NCBI GenBank assembly: GCA_009787385.1
Contig: WRGC01000004.1
Coordinates: 1 to 64,000 of the forward strand
Direction: 5' to 3'
DNA: 64,000 nucleotides
Source: Bacillota bacterium
GTDB lineage: Bacteria; Bacillota; Clostridia; Christensenellales; Pumilibacteraceae
Shown here one piece after another: positions 53,691 to 63,633 of this stretch (position 1 is the first letter of the stretch; each line of letters opens with the position of its first letter). The notes beneath the pieces are model-generated. The model was not told the origin of the DNA, made no database searches, and worked only from the letters and a program-made list of their open reading frames with translations. A program made the position numbers and the translations under genes.

Positions 53691-56600
53691 TTATTGTATC
53701 ACAATATTTTCACTCCCCAACAATCCGCAAAGCTCCATATACAACAACTCACTATTGTCAACTTTATTGTCCAAAGCAAGCGTGCCACCACTTAGAGTAT
53801 CTATAAGCAAAACACTACAATCGCCACCACTATAAAATTGCAACACATCTTGAATATTAGATATCTTAATTATCATATCATCATCAAATGGTATTTTTAA
53901 ATTTAATATATTTGAACTTACAAATTTGGATATTTGTGGGGATACTATAGTGTCTACGATTTGACTACTATCAGCAATAAGTCTATCATCATTTTTTATA
54001 GATACTTCTTGAGTTGTGCTAGATTGCTTTGCAACATTTGATAAATTTTGTTGTTGATATTCCAACAACTTACTAATTTCACTCACCCAAATAGCATATA
54101 CTCCATCATTACAACTAACTTTTCCCTTTATTGACACTATACTATCAGGGATCCAGTTGTTTTTAATTTTTTCAAAAGCGGTATAACCTACCATCACTTC
54201 CACACTACCATACAAATCTTCTAATCTACCTACGCCCATTTCCTTACTAGCTTTGGTAAAACGCCTAATAGCCTGTACTAATACACCTGCCAACACAACA
54301 ATATCACCATCCTTAACTGTTTGTCCAAGACTTTGATCCAACGATTCATAATTGGCGTCAACATTAATATTGTCATCTTTGTATATTGTTTGAAATGCTG
54401 TAGTATTGATTGGGTATGATGACAACAACTCCTGATACCCATCCAATGGATGTCCTGTCAAATATATACCGGCAACTTCCTTTTCGTACTTAAGTTTTTG
54501 CAAATTAGGATACTCTTCCAATAATGGATATTCAAAACTAGTTTCAACTTGTGGTATTATGTCAAAAAAACTAAATTGCCCTGATGTAGCAGCGTCCTTA
54601 TCTTTGGACGCTATACTCATCAATTGCTCATAACTATTCATTAGCTGAGGTCTAGTATGACCAAACTCATCAAAACACCCTGTCCAAATCATAGATTCCA
54701 TATTTTTTTTGTTAAGATTTTTGCCATTCAATCTACTAATAAAGTTCCTAAAATCTTTGAATTTCCCATTTTCTTTTCTATCTGAAATAATTGTCTCAAT
54801 AAAGCCTACACCTACATTTTTAATTGCTCCCATACCTACACGAATAGCATCGTCATGTACTACAAAGCCAACAAAACTTTCATTGATAGATGGTGGCAAT
54901 ATTTTGATACCCTTTTCTTTTATATATCCAAGATAATGAGAAGTCTCCTCTATTTTTGTTATACGATTGTTAAGTATACTAGCAAAAAACTCTTGTGGAT
55001 AATGAAATTTGAGATAAGCTGTTTGATAAGACAAATAGGCATAAGCAGCAGCATGAGACTTATTAAAAGCATAGTTTGCAAAACTAGTCATATCTTCAAA
55101 TACTTTTTCGGCAATTTCCAAAGACACTCCTCTCGCCAAAGCTCCCGTCACAATACCATCATTTGTACCATTCAAAAAAATTTGTTTTTCTCTAGCCATC
55201 TCATCGGGTTTTTTCTTAGACATTAGGCGTCGTACAATGTCTGCTCTACCGAGAGTATAACCAGCCAACTCTTGCACTATTTGCATAACTTGCTCTTGAT
55301 AAACCATAACGCCATAAGTCATATGCAATAATTGTTTCAAAATTGGATGTGGATATTTTATAGATTCAGGATTTCTTTTACCCGATACATATTCAGGAAT
55401 TTTATCCATTGGTCCTGGTCTATACAAAGCTATACCCGCTATTATATCTTCCATATTAGTAGGATGCAAATTTCTCATAAAAGATCTCATACCACTACTT
55501 TCTAATTGAAACACACCTTGAGTATCCCCATCACCTATCATACGATATACATCGGCATCATCATACTCCATATTATAAAAATCTATCTCTACACCTCTAT
55601 TCTGTTTTATTATATGCAAAGCTCCATCAATATCCGTAAGTGTATTCAGTCCCAAAAAATCCATCTTAAGCAACCCAAGTTGCTCGCACTCTGTCATATT
55701 AAATTGGGTTGTCAATTTGTCATCTTGAGTACGCATTATTGGGATATGTTGATATACTGGATCTTTACATATAACTACACCTGCTGCATGTATACCTGTT
55801 TGTCGTGGCATACCTTCTAATGATATTGCCCTATCTACAATAATTTTAACATCGCTATCACTATTATACAAACTTACAAAGTCAGGTATAGTTGGGTCTT
55901 CGCCCCCTGCCTTTGGTGGTTTGAGTCCTAGCATTTGCTTAATACTAGCATTAACCATTTTAGGCATAGTTTTGGTAATCTTGTCTACTTCATGGTATGG
56001 ATAATCATACACTCTTCCAATATCCTTAATAGCAGCTTTGGCAGCTAATGTACCAAATGTAACTATTTGAGTGACATTATCAACTCCATATTTTTCTACT
56101 ACATACTTTATTACTTCTTCTCGTCGCAATACACAAAAATCTATATCAAAATCTGGATTGCTTACTCTCTCACGATTAAGAAATCTCTCAAAAATCAAAC
56201 CATATTTGATAGGATCTAATTTAGTTATTCCCAAAGCATAAGCTACCAAGCTACCTGCCCCCGAGCCACGCCCCGGACCTACAGAGATTTTTTGACTTTC
56301 TGCAAAATGAATAAAGTCCCAAACTATCAAAAAGTAATCTACAAATCCTAAATCACATATAGTATCCAACTCATAATCAAGCCTTTCACCTAGCTCTTTA
56401 GTCAATGTTCTATCACCCAAACGATTCTTCAAACCATCTAATGCAATACTACGCAAATATTGTTCTGCACTAAATCCTTGTGGTGGAATAAATTCGGGCA
56501 AAAGTTGTTGTTTTACAAAAAAATCACATTCACACTTATTGGCAATTTCTATAGTATTTGCAATTGCGTCAGGGAAATTTGCAAATATCTCTTGCATCTC

Positions 56601-57455
56601 ATTGCATGACTTAAGATAAAATTGGTTGCTCTCTTGATAATCACCTTCAGCATTATTTTGCAATTGATTTATAGTAGTTCTATATGATATACATTGCAAA
56701 GCCTTTTGCATTTCAGCATCACTAGCATAAAGATAATGCACATCATTAGTTGCAACAAGCTTAATATTGAGAGAGTTAGCTATTTTTATAAGCTGTGGCA
56801 TTACTTGTTTTTGTTTAAACAAACCATGATCTTGTATTTCTATATAATAATCATCTCCAAAAAGCTTAGCATACCTCTCCGCCTCTCTCATAGCACTGTC
56901 AAATTCCATTGCCAAAATATACTGAGACAATCTACCAGACAAACATGATGACAAACATATTAGTCCTTCATGATATTCTGTCAATAAATCAAAGTCTATT
57001 CTAGGCTTGTAATACATTCCATCCTTGTATGCTATAGAAACCAACTTGACCAAATTGTGATAACCTATATTGTTTTTGGCAAGAAGTATTAGATGTCCAT
57101 GCTTGGGTTGCCTACCATTTACACTAACTTTTATTAGATGATTGTCTGCTACATATACTTCACAGCCAATAATAGGCTTTACTTTCCATTTACCACCATT
57201 TTGTATAAAACTTAATGGGTCTGCTTTGGGGTCACTCAACTTTACTGCCGCTTTAAAAAACTCAAAAGCTCCAAACAAATTGCCATGGTCTGTCATAGCC
57301 ACAGCAGTTTGTCCAAGTTCTTGACAACGATTAAACAAGTTTTCTATTTTCAATGCTCCATCAAGCAAACTAAATTGTGTGTGTAGATGTAGATGAACAA
57401 ATGGAATTTGTTGCACAGTAGATTGAATTGTTGATTGAGAATTTTTTGTTGTCAT
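53691..57455 (-). CDS. dnaE: DNA polymerase III alpha subunit
   Basis: Replicative polymerase of the DnaE class. The PHP domain begins with HLHLHTQFSLLDG (about 21-33). The palm motifs include GPGRGSGAGSLVAY and NPDFDIDF near 430-437. PRQTGIHAAG, the fingers region YQEQVMQIVQELAGYTLG and NKSHAAAYAYLSYQTAYLK follow, and a C-terminal OB-fold occupies about 1000-1120. The 1254-residue length is slightly above typical. It starts 13 bp after the whiA stop codon on the same strand, so it belongs to a plsC-ogt-whiA-dnaE unit. No ribosome site is visible, suggesting coupling to whiA. Confidence 0.96.
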   Translation of the reverse strand: MTTKNSQSTIQSTVQQIPFVHLHLHTQFSLLDGALKIENLFNRCQELGQTAVAMTDHGNLFGAFEFFKAAVKLSDPKADPLSFIQNGGKWKVKPIIGCEVYVADNHLIKVSVNGRQPKHGHLILLAKNNIGYHNLVKLVSIAYKDGMYYKPRIDFDLLTEYHEGLICLSSCLSGRLSQYILAMEFDSAMREAERYAKLFGDDYYIEIQDHGLFKQKQVMPQLIKIANSLNIKLVATNDVHYLYASDAEMQKALQCISYRTTINQLQNNAEGDYQESNQFYLKSCNEMQEIFANFPDAIANTIEIANKCECDFFVKQQLLPEFIPPQGFSAEQYLRSIALDGLKNRLGDRTLTKELGERLDYELDTICDLGFVDYFLIVWDFIHFAESQKISVGPGRGSGAGSLVAYALGITKLDPIKYGLIFERFLNRERVSNPDFDIDFCVLRREEVIKYVVEKYGVDNVTQIVTFGTLAAKAAIKDIGRVYDYPYHEVDKITKTMPKMVNASIKQMLGLKPPKAGGEDPTIPDFVSLYNSDSDVKIIVDRAISLEGMPRQTGIHAAGVVICKDPVYQHIPIMRTQDDKLTTQFNMTECEQLGLLKMDFLGLNTLTDIDGALHIIKQNRGVEIDFYNMEYDDADVYRMIGDGDTQGVFQLESSGMRSFMRNLHPTNMEDIIAGIALYRPGPMDKIPEYVSGKRNPESIKYPHPILKQLLHMTYGVMVYQEQVMQIVQELAGYTLGRADIVRRLMSKKKPDEMAREKQIFLNGTNDGIVTGALARGVSLEIAEKVFEDMTSFANYAFNKSHAAAYAYLSYQTAYLKFHYPQEFFASILNNRITKIEETSHYLGYIKEKGIKILPPSINESFVGFVVHDDAIRVGMGAIKNVGVGFIETIISDRKENGKFKDFRNFISRLNGKNLNKKNMESMIWTGCFDEFGHTRPQLMNSYEQLMSIASKDKDAATSGQFSFFDIIPQVETSFEYPLLEEYPNLQKLKYEKEVAGIYLTGHPLDGYQELLSSYPINTTAFQTIYKDDNINVDANYESLDQSLGQTVKDGDIVVLAGVLVQAIRRFTKASKEMGVGRLEDLYGSVEVMVGYTAFEKIKNNWIPDSIVSIKGKVSCNDGVYAIWVSEISKLLEYQQQNLSNVAKQSSTTQEVSIKNDDRLIADSSQIVDTIVSPQISKFVSSNILNLKIPFDDDMIIKISNIQDVLQFYSGGDCSVLLIDTLSGGTLALDNKVDNSELLYMELCGLLGSENIVIQ

Positions 57456-57468
57456 ATTATTTTTTTTG

Positions 57469-58299
57469 TTATAATTTTTTTAAATCATTACAAATATCAA
57501 CTATTTTATCCAATCTATGTTTGATTCCACTCTTGGATATTTTTAATGATTTAGCTAATAGCTCTAAAGATTGTTCGGGATACATCAATCTAATTTTTGC
57601 AGTATCTTGCAAAACAGGTGAAAGCTTGTCAAAATTTCCACTAGATTGCAACCACTCGATACATTCTATGTATTTTAGACTACTGTATATAGACTTATCT
57701 ATATTGGCCGTAATACAATTAGTAGCTCTATTTATATTCTTTCTAATATCTGCACTTGCCAAAACATTATTAAACTCTAATGAATTATTTATAGCTCCCA
57801 ACAAAACCATTATATCAGCAATAAGAACACTATCCTTAATATAAACCAAGTGTCTATTATGATGGGCAAGGATTTTTGAAACAATATTAAAACTTTGTAA
57901 ACAATATTGTACATACAAAGCTTTTTCAACAGTAGGCAAAACAAACTCTAAATGATATCCAGTAGACATACTAAAAGAACCAACCCCCAAATACACCCCC
58001 TTAAGATATGTAGCTATACAACAACTATTAGAGATGTTAAGCAAATCCATGTCCAAAATAAATTTGTCTATATTGTCACCTTCAATACGCAATAACTGTC
58101 CCAATTTAAAAATTTTCAAATTATAAATTTGCAAGATAGGTTTGAGCAACAGAGCATATTTATTGTGTGTATCTATACAAAACTCATTGTCAACTTTATA
58201 ACAACAACTATCCAAAATCCCCTTACAAAAAGAAAGCTTGCAACAATTATTATCAATAATATTGAGTGCAATTTCTTGTTTAATATCTATAGTATTCAT
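57469..58299 (-). CDS. whiA: WhiA-type regulator
   Basis: DNA-binding protein with a LAGLIDADG-like N-terminal part and a C-terminal helix-turn-helix. YLKGVYLGVGSFSMSTGYHLEFVL (about 101-124, given here by its key residues KG, GS and YHLE) is the family hallmark. The C-terminus has KIRLMYPEQSLELLAKSL then ISKSGIKHRLDKI, the WhiA helix-turn-helix. WhiA affects division and development in Gram-positive bacteria. The ATG at 58299 is preferred over a longer TTG frame because GGA lies upstream and the family starts near there. In most Firmicutes whiA follows rapZ and yvcK; that linkage is absent here. Confidence 0.9.
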   Translation of the reverse strand: MNTIDIKQEIALNIIDNNCCKLSFCKGILDSCCYKVDNEFCIDTHNKYALLLKPILQIYNLKIFKLGQLLRIEGDNIDKFILDMDLLNISNSCCIATYLKGVYLGVGSFSMSTGYHLEFVLPTVEKALYVQYCLQSFNIVSKILAHHNRHLVYIKDSVLIADIMVLLGAINNSLEFNNVLASADIRKNINRATNCITANIDKSIYSSLKYIECIEWLQSSGNFDKLSPVLQDTAKIRLMYPEQSLELLAKSLKISKSGIKHRLDKIVDICNDLKKL

Positions 58300-58338
58300 A
58301 CTTATAATCCAAATGCAATACAACCATAAATATGGATT

Positions 58339-58665
58339 TTATACTAAAAATAACGGCTTATAATTAGCTCTCTCCATATCCACCAAATCACCAATAAATA
58401 TTACTCCTTCCTGTATCAACAATTGCTTTTGAATATTAGAACCCCCAAAAGCAAACCCACTTGCCATTCTACCATCTTTTGTAACAACCCTATGACAAGG
58501 TATAAGATTAGGATTGGGATTAGAATGCAATGCCCACCCAACTTGCCGTGACATTCTTGGATTGCCACAAGCACTAGCTACACTACCATAACTAGATACT
58601 TTCCCCTTAGGAATAGATTGCACTACTTGATAGACTTTACCAAAAAAAGATTTTTGATTACTCAT
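58339..58665 (-). CDS. Single-domain DNA alkyltransferase-like protein (Ogt/MGMT family)
   Basis: A 108-residue protein equal to the C-terminal active domain of O6-alkylguanine DNA methyltransferase. GKVSSYGSVA is the DNA-binding region and IPCHRVV near 59-65 holds the acceptor Cys, so it is not an ATL protein, in which the Cys is lost. The N-terminal domain is missing as in other short family members. It would remove alkyl groups from guanine or act as a damage sensor. The start at ATG 58665 avoids a TTG frame without ribosome site. It lies 20 bp after plsC. Confidence 0.88.
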   Translation of the reverse strand: MSNQKSFFGKVYQVVQSIPKGKVSSYGSVASACGNPRMSRQVGWALHSNPNPNLIPCHRVVTKDGRMASGFAFGGSNIQKQLLIQEGVIFIGDLVDMERANYKPLFLV

Positions 58666-58685
58666 AATATATATACACCACAAAT

Positions 58686-59621
58686 TTACTTAGTTATAAA
58701 AGTTTGTATATCCACAGTATTAGATATAGATTTTCCATTATCATCAATCAAGCGTTCATCTTGAGTTAAATATTCAAGCTTTATCCCATAAACTCTCTCA
58801 TAACATTCTTTCCATACTTTGCTGTTATATTCTTGCAAGCTTAAAGTATTTTGTTTAATGCTCAAATTTGGGTCAGGATAAATTGGTGGCATTATATTTA
58901 TAGTAAATTTTTGAACTATCAAGCTATCTTTACCCACTTTGCTTGTATCTTTCATAGTCAAAAAGCAAGGTATAACAGGAACATTATTTTTTGCTGCCAA
59001 CAAAAAAGCACCCTGCTTAGTAGGTCTAGGTTTCTTATAATGATGCCATAAACTACTTTCTGCAAAAATACACAACTTTTTACCTTTATTAAGCCAATAC
59101 GAAACTGCTTTCATACTTTCTATATTCAACCTAGCATTTTTTTCACTTATTGGCAAAGTATTGCAATTTCGCATAAATATACCTACGGGTCCAGGATAAG
59201 TATAATTGCTATCTTTTACTAACTTGAACAACCTAAATTTCCAATATCCAAAATATCGTCTAAATGCCAAATATGGGATATAATGATCATAAGGATGCAC
59301 ATGATTGAGTGTAACTATAGCTCCACCCTTTATATCCTTCAAATTTTCTCCACCAACTATGTCAGATCTAGGGTCAAAATCCATAACTTTCTTGCGTATT
59401 TCACTATTGATAAACAACCTAGCAAGCTGATTACTGAAGTATGTTTTGATATTACTTCTCCACTTTTTTTTGTACAAATCTATCTTGTTTACATCTAAAG
59501 GTTGATAATTATGAGTGTCTTCTATCTCTTCATTAAATAGACCACGCCGCTCAAATTCTTCCATTTTAAGTATCATATCTTGTCTATGTTGTGGGTTGCT
59601 ATAATCCCTATGATCATCCAT
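58686..59621 (-). CDS. plsC: PlsC-type 1-acyl-glycerol-3-phosphate acyltransferase
   Basis: A 311-residue acyltransferase of phospholipid synthesis. VTLNHVHPYDHY (about 106-117) fits the NH-x4-D catalytic motif, FAESSLWHH (about 187-195) the EG-like block with Ser in place of Gly, and KQGAFLLAAKNNVPVIPCFLTM near 206-227 the later blocks. It has a long N-terminal extension (about 95 residues) before the acyltransferase domain. The start codon lies 7 nt past an extended -10 box within a large palindrome, without Shine-Dalgarno. Confidence 0.88.
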   Translation of the reverse strand: MDDHRDYSNPQHRQDMILKMEEFERRGLFNEEIEDTHNYQPLDVNKIDLYKKKWRSNIKTYFSNQLARLFINSEIRKKVMDFDPRSDIVGGENLKDIKGGAIVTLNHVHPYDHYIPYLAFRRYFGYWKFRLFKLVKDSNYTYPGPVGIFMRNCNTLPISEKNARLNIESMKAVSYWLNKGKKLCIFAESSLWHHYKKPRPTKQGAFLLAAKNNVPVIPCFLTMKDTSKVGKDSLIVQKFTINIMPPIYPDPNLSIKQNTLSLQEYNSKVWKECYERVYGIKLEYLTQDERLIDDNGKSISNTVDIQTFITK

Positions 59622-59680
59622 AAATCAAATTATAACATATAATTGCCAAAATTGTCCAATTATATGTTATAATTTGATTT
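59622..59680. promoter_or_regulatory. 24-bp inverted repeat carrying the plsC promoter
   Basis: Perfect 24-bp arms (59622-59645 and 59657-59680) with an 11-nt loop begin one base before the plsC ATG. Each arm contains TGTTATAAT, an extended -10 box, so both strands carry one. The arm next to plsC places the -10 (59634-59629) 7 nt before its ATG. It is a candidate operator or dual promoter. Confidence 0.7.
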
Positions 59681-59811
59681 TAATTTAATCATAAATACAA
59701 TACTAAGAAATTGTACAATGCTGCCAATTTCAGTTAGAAAAATATTTGCTATATCTAAGTATTGCTGTACTACTTGTTGTTTATAATTTTTAGAAAATAT
59801 CATAAAAACAT

Positions 59812-59848
59812 CAACACATTTAAAACCAGTATTGATTTAAATGTGTTG
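59812..59848 (-). terminator. Terminator of the GH94-like gene
   Basis: A perfect 13-bp stem (about 59812-59824 with 59836-59848) with an 11-nt loop, followed on the minus strand by TGTTTTTAT. It lies just past the stop codon. Confidence 0.8.
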
Positions 59849-59859
59849 CTCTCAATCCT

Positions 59860-62800
59860 TTATGCACTTGACTTAGTTAATACAATAGTTTTGTTTTGCA
59901 ATAGGTCATTCATAGAAATAGTTGCTATATTTCGTTTAATTTTGTCTACTACCATACTCCAATTGCCATTTGATTTTGAGTTATATATTTCTAAATTCAT
60001 TTTTTTATCTTTTATGTTTATTTGCAATACACAATATAAAAAAATTTGTGGCAATATGGGATCAAATGTTATTTTTTTACCTGATATATTCAAACCCAAC
60101 ATATCACTAATCAAACAATCATACAAAGCTGCATGCCAGTCTTTGGATTGAAGACTAAAAATACCTACAACTTGATTGGACATCAGTTCAAAACTTTGCA
60201 ACATACTATATGCCAAATCATTGTGATTAATACTCAACAATGCCTTTAATATATGAACGCTATCAATACAATGTGTTGTTAGCTTTCTTTGTGACAATGC
60301 TTTATGCATTGTTTTATAAAGTTGTTTAGTTTGATGTGCATCTGTTACCTTACTTAGTATTGCCAAAGCCTGCACTCTAATATCTATGCTATTAGTGTTT
60401 GCTCCAAAATGAGTACCCATCCAAAAATTGTTGTTTATGCAATCTTGAAGACTATCAGCTAAATTTATCCAAAAGTGTACTACTTGAGTATCTTGTATAA
60501 ATGGCAATATTTGCCTAATACACCATATCCAAAGCATACTATCATAAACAGAAATTTTGTTATCTTCATTTATAATCAAACCTCTCTTACCTAAAACCAG
60601 TTTATTATTTAATAAATATAAACAATAATTTATTATAGTTATAGGCTTTCCATCTAAATTAATTCTATAATCCAATATATTTATATCCTCTGTAACACTA
60701 CAATACCTAGAAAGTACAATTATATAGTATATATCCATCATTCCACTATTTGCGAGTTCAATCAAAGATTGCCTTGCCTTTGAATAATCAAAGTATATAT
60801 CAAACAAAATATTGTACAATCTTTTCAACATATATTCACTCATATTTTGTGTTGCTAAATTTGAATTACAATCAAACAATGAATTAATATATTTACAAGA
60901 TTTAGGCAACCAATTGATAGCATTCATAAGTACATTGTCACCTTGTATCAATGTTATGTCAATATCAATTGGTTTGGATTCGTCTATATATTGATTTTTA
61001 AAGTTTGATAGTGTATATTTAACACTCTCTCTTGATTTTTCTTTTAAAGATATTTTAGAACTTATTGCAACGCATGGATATACTCCACCACTCTCTGCAA
61101 GATTTCTCGTTTTTATTATCCTACCATACTGATTGCAAAAACTCTCCTTACTTACACAAAAACTATCTACAACTGCACTAGTGTTGATATACAAATTAGT
61201 GTCACTATACGAGTCTACTACTACAATTCCATCTTGTCCCTTTACAATTGTCTTGTATTGATTATTGTGACTTTTTAGTGGTACAAAAAAAAGTACATTC
61301 AAATCCATCTTTCTACTATTTTCATTGTCAAGTTCTAACTCATATTCCACCATACTATTTGCAATCATAACAGTCATAGTACTCGTTATATTTTTAAATT
61401 TGCTACAAAATTTTGTACTATCCTTAAAAAATGAACAAGCATACTCCACTTCACTATCCATTTTACCATAAATGAGACTAGGAGACCAAATTTCGTTAGA
61501 ATGTTCCAACGCTACATATCCTTGCATATCTCCAACTATATTCCCAAATTGATCACTTGCTACGCTGTATATATAATTAGAAAAACTATTGTACCATCTA
61601 TTTTGATAATCAATATTTGTCAAATCAAAACTAAGTTGATTTCCCTGTATATTTGGATTGCTATTATTGTTGTGAGACATTTGCAACAATATATTGTTTG
61701 GAAGCTGATTGTCATTATGCAATATTGGTTGTTGTTCATCAAATTTATTATCTTCATAAAAAATAGAGTGTTGTATTAATAATTCATATTGAGATTTATC
61801 CATATTTACAATATTAAATATGTTGATTTTTATTTGATAACATTTATTTAATTCGCATATATCCAAAAGTTGTTCTATCTTGCGTAAAACAAATTTTTGA
61901 GTTGTTGATGCAACATAAAGTATTACAAGATTGTACTTTATTATTTTAGCAACATATCTCATATTGATGAGTTGTTTTTTTAGTTTTATATAATCCAGTC
62001 CTTGCAAACTCAATACTACAGTATGAAAGTCTAAATCTAAAGTATTATTTTTTAAAAAATTTTCTACATATGGTTGCTTTTTAGTATACATTAATTTTGA
62101 TAAAACTATCGTAGTATCAGTAGGTAATTCCAATATTGTGTTGTATCCTTGTACTTGTCTAAATATAAATTCGCTATCAAATGAATTTGAATTAATATAA
62201 TCCAACACAAAAGCTATTTGCAATTTAAACTTTGGCTGCAAACTTATATTGCATGACAACAAACCTCCATTTACACTTGCAGTACCTCCCAACACCAATA
62301 GCTTAGCATTGAGCTTATTGCTAGAAATATACTCTATACTTGTAGATTTGTATACTGTTTTTAGATTAGAATGTATGGTTAAGTTTGCTGACAATTGTAT
62401 TAAGTGTTGTGCATTAGAGTTGTTAGTTATTGTAATATATCTCACATCACAATGTTTATCTTGAAGTATTAGTGCATGTGTACATATCTCTACTCCATCA
62501 AATTCTACACGATATACCGTTCTATCTTGGTATCTAGTTGCATTGTCATATACACTATATACCCCACTAATTGTATTTAAAAAAACATTAAAACCACCGA
62601 TGTATCTATCTCCGTCCAAAATTTGAGTAGCTCCAAAAAAGCTTTTTCCACAACCACTACTATCTATTATTGCAGTATACATACCATCATAAAACAAATT
62701 AAATTCAGGGTATTTAGAGTATTGCAATGTATGAATAGAAGTAAAACTAGATAAATTAAGTCTAATAAAATCATTAAAGCTGTTATTGTAACTATCTTGC

Positions 62801-63546
62801 AAACAACTCAATAAATAGCAAATTAAATCAAAATGTTTATTTTGGAGTATATTAGCTTGATAAATAATATCGCTAAATCTTATATTATTTTGCATTAATA
62901 CCAAATTATATTGATACTGACAATCTATATCAGAGTCAATATCATAACCTTTTGCATACAAAGGAGATTTGTATTTAGACATATCCAAATATCCCTTTTT
63001 GCTATCTTTTAATCCTAAATTTATATCATTATAAGATTGTATAAACTCACCACAAACATTATGCAACTTCAATAATGTTGAATAACAATACACTGTCTCT
63101 AACATCTCACTTTCAATATCTGTAAAAAGCGAATATTGATTAAAGATTTCCAAAACATTTTTTAAACCCACTTTAGACAACAAAGCTAATCTAGACAACA
63201 AAAATATTCTAGGCTCATCACCTATAAAAGGTAGTTTTTTGAAATACAACTTTCTCTTTTTTAAATTCTTTTGTATTGTCTTTATTGACAAATAATTATT
63301 CTCCAATATGTCTATTGTTTTGGATTCAATATTATCAACTTTACAAAACTTGCGTATTCCTAACAGAGAAATTTTTTTAAAGAATTTATTAGCTCGCTTG
63401 TCTAAAGTATTAGATTTAGCTATTAATATCACCTGTTCTTCCAAATCATAAATATCTATATCTATAAAAATACAAGATTTTTTTTTGAATTTAATAAAAC
63501 TATACAAAACAAATAATAATAAAACAAATAAAAAAATCCACAACAT
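59860..63546 (-). CDS. Large membrane-anchored GH94/cyclic-glucan-synthase-like protein
   Basis: A 1228-residue protein with an N-terminal membrane helix (2-20) and basic stretch. The middle, about 290-390, resembles the beta-sandwich of GH94 phosphorylases and NdvB: YDGMYTAIIDSSGCGKS, IGGFNVFLN, VYRVEFDGVEI, VRYITITNNS. The later part, about 880-1200, is helical like the (alpha/alpha)6 barrel, ending in SKDWHAALYDCL and FDPILPQ blocks. The glycosyltransferase and second phosphorylase repeat of full cyclic beta-1,2-glucan synthases (over 2500 residues) are absent, and the usual catalytic Asp region is not recognisable. Function may be glycan binding or a divergent phosphorylase. Confidence 0.65.
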   Translation of the reverse strand: MLWIFLFVLLLFVLYSFIKFKKKSCIFIDIDIYDLEEQVILIAKSNTLDKRANKFFKKISLLGIRKFCKVDNIESKTIDILENNYLSIKTIQKNLKKRKLYFKKLPFIGDEPRIFLLSRLALLSKVGLKNVLEIFNQYSLFTDIESEMLETVYCYSTLLKLHNVCGEFIQSYNDINLGLKDSKKGYLDMSKYKSPLYAKGYDIDSDIDCQYQYNLVLMQNNIRFSDIIYQANILQNKHFDLICYLLSCLQDSYNNSFNDFIRLNLSSFTSIHTLQYSKYPEFNLFYDGMYTAIIDSSGCGKSFFGATQILDGDRYIGGFNVFLNTISGVYSVYDNATRYQDRTVYRVEFDGVEICTHALILQDKHCDVRYITITNNSNAQHLIQLSANLTIHSNLKTVYKSTSIEYISSNKLNAKLLVLGGTASVNGGLLSCNISLQPKFKLQIAFVLDYINSNSFDSEFIFRQVQGYNTILELPTDTTIVLSKLMYTKKQPYVENFLKNNTLDLDFHTVVLSLQGLDYIKLKKQLINMRYVAKIIKYNLVILYVASTTQKFVLRKIEQLLDICELNKCYQIKINIFNIVNMDKSQYELLIQHSIFYEDNKFDEQQPILHNDNQLPNNILLQMSHNNNSNPNIQGNQLSFDLTNIDYQNRWYNSFSNYIYSVASDQFGNIVGDMQGYVALEHSNEIWSPSLIYGKMDSEVEYACSFFKDSTKFCSKFKNITSTMTVMIANSMVEYELELDNENSRKMDLNVLFFVPLKSHNNQYKTIVKGQDGIVVVDSYSDTNLYINTSAVVDSFCVSKESFCNQYGRIIKTRNLAESGGVYPCVAISSKISLKEKSRESVKYTLSNFKNQYIDESKPIDIDITLIQGDNVLMNAINWLPKSCKYINSLFDCNSNLATQNMSEYMLKRLYNILFDIYFDYSKARQSLIELANSGMMDIYYIIVLSRYCSVTEDINILDYRINLDGKPITIINYCLYLLNNKLVLGKRGLIINEDNKISVYDSMLWIWCIRQILPFIQDTQVVHFWINLADSLQDCINNNFWMGTHFGANTNSIDIRVQALAILSKVTDAHQTKQLYKTMHKALSQRKLTTHCIDSVHILKALLSINHNDLAYSMLQSFELMSNQVVGIFSLQSKDWHAALYDCLISDMLGLNISGKKITFDPILPQIFLYCVLQINIKDKKMNLEIYNSKSNGNWSMVVDKIKRNIATISMNDLLQNKTIVLTKSSA

Positions 63547-63633
63547 AATACAATTGTAGACTTTTGATATTAAATTTATACTCTATAGTATCCTTATGAC
63601 TATAAGACACAATATTTTATTGTTTGTACAAAT

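Noticed and set aside
53650..53698. Possible terminator after dnaE
   Set aside because: The AAAGTT/AACTTT arms are short and widely separated with no T-run; not convincing.
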